Positions 7,138-11,540 of a DNA stretch of 11,540 nucleotides are shown here, one piece after another; the stretch's first letter is position 1; each line of letters begins with the position of its first letter. Source of the stretch: Chloroflexota bacterium (GTDB lineage: Bacteria; Chloroflexota; Anaerolineae; Promineifilales; Promineifilaceae); the NCBI GenBank assembly GCA_024223125.1, contig JAAEOP010001165.1, positions 1-11,540 of the forward strand. The letters are read 5' to 3'. The position numbers were made by a program, and so were the translations under genes. The notes beneath the pieces are model-generated. The model ran no database searches and had not been told where the DNA came from. It was given only the letters and a program-made list of their open reading frames with translations.

Positions 7138-7187
7138 ACAACGTTGTAAAACGAACTTTCAGTTCGTTGCCGATTTGGAAAATCGGC
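7138..7187. repeat. Back-to-back perfect hairpins plus a palindrome
   Basis: Three perfect inverted repeats sit almost end to end. The palindrome ACAACGTTGT is at 7138-7147. AACGAACT-TTC-AGTTCGTT (7150-7168) has 8-bp arms and a 3-nt loop. GCCGATTT-GGA-AAATCGGC (7169-7187) also has 8-bp arms and a 3-nt loop, and begins at the base after the previous hairpin. The block fills most of the gap between the small beta-repeat gene and nfo. Read on the minus strand, the last hairpin is followed by TTTT and could attenuate transcription. Its form resembles dispersed REP/MITE-type elements; no second copy occurs in the window. Confidence 0.7.
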
Positions 7188-7193
7188 CTACAT

Positions 7194-7418
7194 TTAGTAA
7201 TCAAGGTTCGACGGCCGTTCGCCGCTAAAAAACCCGATCGTCTCCGAACTATCCAACGTATAAACGCCATCACCAACCACACGCCAGACGCGGTTCCCGG
7301 CCAGATCAACAATAAACTCCCCCTGCAAATGGCCACTCGGCTCGCCATCTAGCGTGTGCAAAATATTTCCTTCTAAATAAGCAAACTGTTCCCCTTTGCG
7401 ATCAATTAACCCACGCAT
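7194..7418 (-). CDS. Small beta-repeat protein (possible 4-fold beta-flower family)
   Basis: This 74-residue protein has no signal peptide and no cysteine. It consists of short repeating units in which a Gly/Asp turn is followed by alternating hydrophobics: FAYLEGNILHTLDG, EFIVDLAGNRVWRVV, GVYTLD, IGFFSG. The D-x-x-G/N turn pattern recalls the small bacterial 4-fold beta-flower proteins, a structural family without known function; this assignment is by pattern only. AGGAGG ends 5 nt before ATG 7418, and its first bases are the TAG stop of the upstream LysM gene, indicating translational coupling. This, the regular repeat and the compact spacing argue for a real gene despite its size. Confidence 0.7.
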   Translation of the reverse strand: MRGLIDRKGEQFAYLEGNILHTLDGEPSGHLQGEFIVDLAGNRVWRVVGDGVYTLDSSETIGFFSGERPSNLDY

Positions 7419-7427
7419 GTCAACCTC

Positions 7428-8213
7428 CTATTCCTGTGCCGGAACCGTCAGCGTCGCCATGATATTGTCATCTCCATCCAGCAATGTCACCAATTCGCCT
7501 GGTTCCCACACAGCTTCAGATTGTCCCCAATATAAATCTGTAGCGCTGTTGCGTCCTGCACCTGTGTGAATGAGAATGCCGGCCCCGTCCCCAAACAATG
7601 TTACCTGAGCAAAGGTAAACAGATGCCCCTGCAAATCTGCCAGCTTCCAACCAACCAACGCAATGGCGTCACTGCCAGAGTTAACAATTTGCACCGCTTC
7701 TGTTTCCAATTCACCAGGGCTGACAACGGCCGTAATCTCCACCACCGCCTCACTACTCTCCGTCACCGTCACCGCCTCCGTAGGAATGGGGCTGGGCAGC
7801 ACACTGGCTGTCGGTTCGGCTGGCGGAACTGGCGTGGCAGTAGCCAATCCACCCACCGGAATCACCAGTTGATCGCCCACAGAAAGGATATTGGGATTGA
7901 CAATGTCGTTGGCTTCCACAATATCATCCAGCGGCACATCGTAAATCTGGGCAATGTTAGCCAGCGTATCCCCAGCTTTAACCACATGTACCGGCGGCCC
8001 CTCAGCTTCTGGTTCCAACTCCGGTGTCTCTGTACTCACGGGCAGCGCGGCAAACTCGGCCGTAGGTATTTGCAGAGTCTCAGACACGGCCGCCGGCGCC
8101 GACACCCCTTCACCCAAGCGCCGATTCTCCCAAAAATACAGAATGGCTAATACGACTACGGCCGATACAAAAATATTGACTAAAATAAACGGTAACATAC
8201 GTCGAGCAGACAT
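7428..8213 (-). CDS. Membrane-anchored LysM protein with lamin-tail-like C-terminal domain
   Basis: The protein has 261 residues. A short basic N-terminus (MSARR) and a hydrophobic helix at 7-27 form an uncleaved anchor. After an acidic Pro/Glu-rich spacer, a LysM domain spans about 75-119 (VHVVKAGDTLANIAQIY, then NPNILSVGDQLVIP), a glycan-binding fold for peptidoglycan or related polymers. A Thr/Pro-rich linker (124-155) leads to a C-terminal beta domain at about 158-257 that resembles lamin-tail (LTD) folds: VQIVNSGSDAIALVGWKL, FTF, ILIHTGAG, WEPGELVTLLD. Orientation should be outside, tethered at the cell envelope. The start is ATG 8213 with AAGGAG 6 nt upstream; a TTG start at 8228 would place that site inside the coding sequence. 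The next gene starts 9 bp downstream and uses this stop codon in its ribosome-binding site. Confidence 0.85.
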   Translation of the reverse strand: MSARRMLPFILVNIFVSAVVVLAILYFWENRRLGEGVSAPAAVSETLQIPTAEFAALPVSTETPELEPEAEGPPVHVVKAGDTLANIAQIYDVPLDDIVEANDIVNPNILSVGDQLVIPVGGLATATPVPPAEPTASVLPSPIPTEAVTVTESSEAVVEITAVVSPGELETEAVQIVNSGSDAIALVGWKLADLQGHLFTFAQVTLFGDGAGILIHTGAGRNSATDLYWGQSEAVWEPGELVTLLDGDDNIMATLTVPAQE

Positions 8214-8304
8214 AGCGTTCTCCTTCAAGATATTGTACTGGCAACCGTATAAAACTGCATCCCAAACAAAGTATAGAACTGTAGATAATGTTATGAGGAG
8301 AGTG

Positions 8305-8344
8305 ATAATTAGGTAATTGGGTAATTATCTAATTACAAATTGCT
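8305..8344. repeat. Degenerate octamer tandem array upstream of glgA
   Basis: Five consecutive 8-bp units have AATT at the same place: ATAATTAG, GTAATTGG, GTAATTAT, CTAATTAC, AAATTGCT. The 29 bp from 8306 match 26 of 29 positions with 9944-9972 at the end of glgA, so the two arrays have a common origin. They flank glgA on both sides. Confidence 0.65.
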
Positions 8345-8406
8345 TCACTACCTTAAATCAGGGACAATACAGAATATTCATTAACAAAGGCAAACATAAC
8401 TATACA

Positions 8407-8466
8407 TGTCATTCCTGCGTAGGCAGGAATCCACACAATTGGATACCCGCCTTCGTGGGCATGACA
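8407..8466. repeat. REP/MITE-like element with inverted ends
   Basis: The 60-bp element is bounded by TGTCAT (8407) and ATGACA (8461). Its left half is a perfect hairpin, ATTCCTGC-GTAG-GCAGGAAT (8411-8430). Its right half is a weaker hairpin, CCCGC-CTTC-GUGGG with one G-U pair. The pattern, including a reverse translation containing WIPAYAGMT, is that of the widespread bacterial intergenic repeat often mis-called as small proteins. It sits 37 bp before the glgA start codon. Confidence 0.7.
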
Positions 8467-8503
8467 GTCGAGAGATAATTGTATCGTTGCAGGTAAACAA
8501 CAA

Positions 8504-9946
8504 ATGGCAGACAAATTAAAGATACTATTTCTGAGCGCCGAAGTGGCTCCCTTTGCCAAAACTGGCGGACTGGGTGACGTTGGTGGTTCATTGCCCAAAG
8601 CCCTACACAACATGGGGCATGATGTTCGGGTCGTCATGCCTGCCTATCGTCAAATCGAAGCCGGGTATCCTGACGTTACCCCTCGTCCCGGCCATCTGGA
8701 AGTTCCTACCGGCGCCGGATTGTTAACGGCCGGTGTTTTTGCCGGCACACTCCCCGGCAGCGATGTTCCCATCTACTTTATTGCCGAACACAATATGTTC
8801 AATCGGGACAATATTTACGGGTACGGTGACGATGTTTATCGTTTTGCCTTTTACAGCCGTGCCGCGTTAGAATTAACGGCCGCTCTACATTGGAAGCCAG
8901 ATATCGTCCATGCTCATGATTGGCATTCAGCGCCTGCCCTCACCTGGCTGTCCACCGCCGGGCAAGGGCAGGAACATTTTCAGGGAATTGCCACCGTTTT
9001 TACCATCCACAATCTAGCTCACCAGGGACGTACAAACTGGCAAATCTTTGACTACCTGGGCATCCAAACTCATTCCCTAGCCGAAGAAGGGTATAACGAA
9101 GTGAACTTCATGGCGCGGGGCATTTACCATGCCACCATGGTCAACAGTGTCAGCCCCACGTATGCCCGTGAGATTATGACGCCAAAAGATGGCATGGGAT
9201 TGGACGGGTTACTACGCCATCGCCAATATGATGTTCACGGTATATTGAATGGGTTGGATTATGATGATTGGAACCCGGCCAACGACGGCCGTCTGGCCAA
9301 CCCATTTGACGCCGACCACATGGAAGCTCGCATCCACAACCGGCACTCCTTACAAGCCCAGGCCAATTTACCCCAAATAGACAACATTCCCCTGGTGGCG
9401 ATGATCTCCCGACTGGATGGGCAAAAAGGGCTGGACATTAGCGGCCGTGTTATCCACCAACTCCTGAACGGGGACGCCGGGGACGCCCAATTTATCATCT
9501 TAGGAACTGGCGCCAGACAGCATGAAGATATGTTCGCTCATCTGGCGGCTGCCCATCCCGGCAAAATGACCGCTTACCTGGATTACAACGCCGGCTTTGC
9601 CCCGCTCATTTATGGTGGCAGCGACATCTTCATTATGCCTTCCTTGTTTGAACCGTGTGGCCTGGGGCAAATGATCGCCATGCGTTATGGTAGCGTTCCT
9701 GTTGTACGGGCCACCGGCGGTCTGGCAGATACGGTAGCAGATGAACATACCGGTTTTCTATTCTACGACTATAGCAGCGATGCGTTTTGGCAAGCATTGC
9801 TGCGGGCGATTTATGTGTACAATGGCGATCGGCCGCGTTGGCAGCAAATTCAACACAATGGCATGACGGCCGATTTTTCGTGGCAGCGTTCCGCAAAAAA
9901 CTACCAACAACTTTATGAATGGGCGATGACCCGAACGTTTTCGTAA
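8504..9946 (+). CDS. glgA: Glycogen synthase (ADP-glucose type, GT5)
   Basis: This complete 480-residue cytosolic enzyme transfers glucose from a nucleotide sugar (normally ADP-glucose) to the non-reducing end of alpha-1,4-glucan. The N-terminal Rossmann domain holds KTGGLGDVGGSLP (19-31), with nucleotide-binding Lys19, and HAHDWHSA (136-143). The C-terminal GT-B domain holds SRLDGQKG (302-309, Arg303 and Lys308), PSLFEPCGLGQM (379-390, catalytic Glu383) and ATGGLADTV (403-411). Length is normal. ATG 8504 is the natural start for the family (MADKLKILFLSAEVAPFAK), although only a weak CAGG precedes it. malQ follows after 58 bp on the same strand, suggesting joint expression for glycogen or maltodextrin metabolism. 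The stop codon lies in the first unit of an octamer repeat array. Confidence 0.97.
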   Translation: MADKLKILFLSAEVAPFAKTGGLGDVGGSLPKALHNMGHDVRVVMPAYRQIEAGYPDVTPRPGHLEVPTGAGLLTAGVFAGTLPGSDVPIYFIAEHNMFNRDNIYGYGDDVYRFAFYSRAALELTAALHWKPDIVHAHDWHSAPALTWLSTAGQGQEHFQGIATVFTIHNLAHQGRTNWQIFDYLGIQTHSLAEEGYNEVNFMARGIYHATMVNSVSPTYAREIMTPKDGMGLDGLLRHRQYDVHGILNGLDYDDWNPANDGRLANPFDADHMEARIHNRHSLQAQANLPQIDNIPLVAMISRLDGQKGLDISGRVIHQLLNGDAGDAQFIILGTGARQHEDMFAHLAAAHPGKMTAYLDYNAGFAPLIYGGSDIFIMPSLFEPCGLGQMIAMRYGSVPVVRATGGLADTVADEHTGFLFYDYSSDAFWQALLRAIYVYNGDRPRWQQIQHNGMTADFSWQRSAKNYQQLYEWAMTRTFS

Positions 9947-9990
9947 TTAAGTAATTGGGTAATTACCTGATTGCCCAATTACCCAACATC
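9943..9990. repeat. Degenerate octamer tandem array at the 3' end of glgA
   Basis: Six 8-bp units start at 9943: GTAATTAA, GTAATTGG, GTAATTAC, CTGATTGC, CCAATTAC, CCAACATC. CCAATTAC is the exact reverse complement of GTAATTGG, so the array folds: GTAATTGG plus G (9951-9959) pairs with CCCAATTAC (9974-9982), or TTGGGTAATT (9955-9964) with AATTACCCAA (9977-9986). No U-run follows, so a classic terminator is unlikely. It is homologous to the array at 8305-8344. Confidence 0.65.
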
Positions 9991-10004
9991 GAGAAGAGGA
10001 AAAC

Positions 10005-11540
10005 ATGCGTTTCAAAAGAGCCGCAGGCATCTTATTACATCCAACATCCTTACCCAGCCGCTATGGAATTGGAGACTTTGGCAAGGCAGCATACCGTTTT
10101 GTAGATTTTTTAATTGATAGCAAGCAGGCGCTTTGGCAAATCTTGCCCTTAGGGCCTACTGGTTATGGAGATTCACCTTACCAATGTTTTTCAGCTTTTG
10201 CCGGCAATCCGCTGCTCATCAGCCCAGATAAATTGGTAGACGAGGGATATTTACCGGCTGCGGCAGTGGCCACAATCCCTCCTTTCCCTAACAACAGCGT
10301 AGATTTTGGGGCTGTTATTGATTACAAAACTGCCTTGCTTAAAGAAGCGTATCTCCATTTTCAAAAACAGGGCACGGCCGAACAACAGGAAGCGTTACAG
10401 AAATTCAACGCCGAAAACAGCTTCTGGCTAGATGATTACGCTCTGTTCATGGCTCTCAAAAATGAGCATAAGCAGCATGAAGGCGGCGTCTGGAGCAGTT
10501 GGCCGCAAGAAATTGCCCTCCGCCAGCCGAAGGCTATGAAAGCGTGGGCAGAAAAATTGGCCAATGAAGTGGCTCTGCATAAATTCCGGCAACACATCTT
10601 CTTTAAACAATGGTTGGCCTTAAAATCTTATGCCAATTTACGCGGCATACAAATTGTGGGCGATATTCCCATTTTTGTGGCTTATGACAGCGCCGATGTG
10701 TGGGCGAACCCCCATCTCTTTTTTCTGGACGCAGCCGGCCAACCAACAGTCATTGCCGGTGTGCCGCCCGATTATTTCAGTGAAACAGGTCAGCGTTGGG
10801 GCAATCCACTCTATCGTTGGGATTGGATGCAGGAAAATGATTATGCCTGGTGGGAAGCTCGGCTGGACATGAGTTTTGTCCAGGCAGATATTGTGCGTAT
10901 TGACCATTTTCGGGGCTTTGACGCTTATTGGGAAATTCCGGCTGATGAACCGACGGCCGTTGTCGGCCGTTGGGTAAAAGGTCCCGGCGCATCCATCTTC
11001 AAACGACTACAAGAAAAATTGGGCGATTTGCCCCTCATTGCCGAAGATTTGGGTGTGATTACCCCAGAAGTAGAAACACTGCGGGATGAATTTGATTTCC
11101 CCGGTATGAAGATTTTGCAATTCGGCTTTGGCGGGGAACGGAACAGCAGTTTTTTACCCCACAGTTTCGGCCGTAATTGTGTTGTTTACACCGGCACACA
11201 TGACAATGAAACGACAGTCGGCTGGTATCACAACGCCAGTGAAGATGAACAAGATCATGCTCGCCGTTATATGGCTGTCAATGGGCACAATATCGGCTGG
11301 GATATGATCCGGCTGGCGCATAGTTCAGTGGCGAACACGGCCGTTATCCCCATGCAAGATTTGTTGAGTTTAGGCAATGAAGGCCGAATGAATTACCCTG
11401 GTAAAGTGGGTGGCTACTGGCGCTGGCGTTACCGTGCCGATGCGCTCAACGACCATCTCATTTATCGTCTGCGCGAAATTACAGAACTTTACGGCCGTGC
11501 CCCCAACCAACAGCAGCTCACCAAAACAGAACCCATCACC
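10005..11540 (+). CDS. malQ: 4-alpha-glucanotransferase (amylomaltase, GH77), partial (3' end off window)
   Basis: 512 codons are open to the right edge. ATG 10005 is preceded by AAGAGGA at suitable spacing. Amylomaltases disproportionate alpha-1,4-glucans in the cytosol, freeing glucose and remodelling maltodextrins. GH77 signatures are GILLHPTSLPSRYGIGDFG (8-26), QILPLGPTGYGDSPYQ (45-60), GDIPIFVAYDSADVW (219-233) and GVPPDYFSETGQRWGNPLY (252-270). The three catalytic acids are Asp300 (RIDHFRGFD, nucleophile), Glu347 (IAEDLG, acid/base) and Asp400 (THDNET). The usual length is about 500 residues, so only a few codons and the stop are probably missing. It follows glgA by 58 bp, consistent with a glycogen synthesis and turnover unit. 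Confidence 0.96.
   Translation, partial: MRFKRAAGILLHPTSLPSRYGIGDFGKAAYRFVDFLIDSKQALWQILPLGPTGYGDSPYQCFSAFAGNPLLISPDKLVDEGYLPAAAVATIPPFPNNSVDFGAVIDYKTALLKEAYLHFQKQGTAEQQEALQKFNAENSFWLDDYALFMALKNEHKQHEGGVWSSWPQEIALRQPKAMKAWAEKLANEVALHKFRQHIFFKQWLALKSYANLRGIQIVGDIPIFVAYDSADVWANPHLFFLDAAGQPTVIAGVPPDYFSETGQRWGNPLYRWDWMQENDYAWWEARLDMSFVQADIVRIDHFRGFDAYWEIPADEPTAVVGRWVKGPGASIFKRLQEKLGDLPLIAEDLGVITPEVETLRDEFDFPGMKILQFGFGGERNSSFLPHSFGRNCVVYTGTHDNETTVGWYHNASEDEQDHARRYMAVNGHNIGWDMIRLAHSSVANTAVIPMQDLLSLGNEGRMNYPGKVGGYWRWRYRADALNDHLIYRLREITELYGRAPNQQQLTKTEPIT

Larger units (their letters stand above)
8214..8503. other. Divergent, repeat-rich intergenic region upstream of glgA
   Basis: The 290-bp AT-rich gap separates the divergent LysM and glgA genes. 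It holds the octamer array (8305-8344) and the REP-like element (8407-8466), listed separately. A GATAAT at 8474-8479 is a possible -10 for glgA, but no good -35 precedes it. No promoter for the LysM gene is convincing by eye, and no RNA gene was recognised. A minus-strand frame crossing this region encodes only the typical translation of a REP-like repeat. Confidence 0.7.
172..11498. repeat. Dispersed palindromic octamer ACGGCCGT (18 exact copies)
   Basis: Exact copies start at 172, 373, 824, 1459, 1652, 2183, 3559, 3865, 4596, 5038, 5223, 5956, 7211, 7726, 9285, 10953, 11337 and 11491. About fifteen further sites differ only in the first or last base (for example TCGGCCGT at 6051 and 10963). 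A random 11.5-kb sequence would contain about 0.2 copies. Copies occur in almost every gene regardless of strand and are read either as Thr-Ala-Val (ACG GCC GTn) or as x-Gly-Arg (nAC GGC CGT), so protein function does not explain them. Flanking bases are not conserved. Confidence 0.85.

Noticed and set aside
7566..8150. 194-codon plus-strand frame
   Set aside because: It is antisense to the LysM protein, without a ribosome-binding site or protein-like composition.
8214..8228. TTG start for the LysM protein
   Set aside because: It would put the AAGGAG site inside the coding region; ATG 8213 is ideally spaced from it.
8305..8466. Possible CRISPR array near the short repeats
   Set aside because: Units are 8 bp, contiguous and degenerate, with no spacers and no cas genes nearby.
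8353..8637. 94-codon minus-strand frame with WIPAYAGMT
   Set aside because: This is the standard spurious translation of the REP-like repeat at 8407-8466, and it overlaps the start of glgA.

Overview
The window reads as chromosomal DNA of moderate G+C from a free-living bacterium, most likely a Chloroflexota (Anaerolineae-like) lineage. This is inferred from the style of the proteins: a Ser/Thr-kinase fused through a transmembrane helix to a formylglycine-generating-enzyme (FGE)-like domain, a membrane-anchored LysM plus lamin-tail-like protein with Pro/Thr-rich linkers, and a Kef-type antiporter. No rRNA, tRNA, transposase or CRISPR array is visible.

Left part (1-5088), minus strand. A compact run of four reading frames, probably one transcript starting near 5090: an amidohydrolase (5088-3841), a CPA2/Kef-type cation:proton antiporter with a C-terminal TrkA module (3825-1897), a tiny 36-38 residue ORF that looks like the C-terminal tail of a TrkH/KtrB potassium channel subunit (1893-1777), and a kinase-like/FGE fusion running off the left edge (1773-1). 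Gaps are 15, 3 and 3 nt. The kinase domain lacks the catalytic Asp, and the TrkA-N domain lacks the dinucleotide-binding glycines.

Middle (5089-8213). A SAM-dependent methyltransferase (5149-6039, plus strand) is transcribed divergently from the amidohydrolase, apparently from an extended -10 promoter so close to the ATG that its mRNA may be leaderless. It converges on a minus-strand cluster: LysM/lamin-tail-like membrane protein (8213-7428), a 74-residue beta-repeat protein (7418-7194) and endonuclease IV, nfo (7121-6249). Between the convergent genes lies a near-consensus promoter (6115-6143) about 100 bp before a terminator-like hairpin, which suggests an undescribed small RNA with a C/U-rich, anti-Shine-Dalgarno-like 5' end.

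Right part (8214-11540). A repeat-rich intergenic region leads into glgA (8504-9946) and malQ (10005 to the right edge), a plus-strand glycogen/maltodextrin pair. glgA is bracketed by two degenerate tandem arrays of an 8-bp AATT-centred unit.

Across the whole window the palindrome ACGGCCGT occurs 18 times exactly, mostly inside genes and in both strand contexts, where chance predicts well under one. It behaves like the cyanobacterial HIP1 octamer or an uptake/methylation word, and is the most pervasive unexplained signal here.
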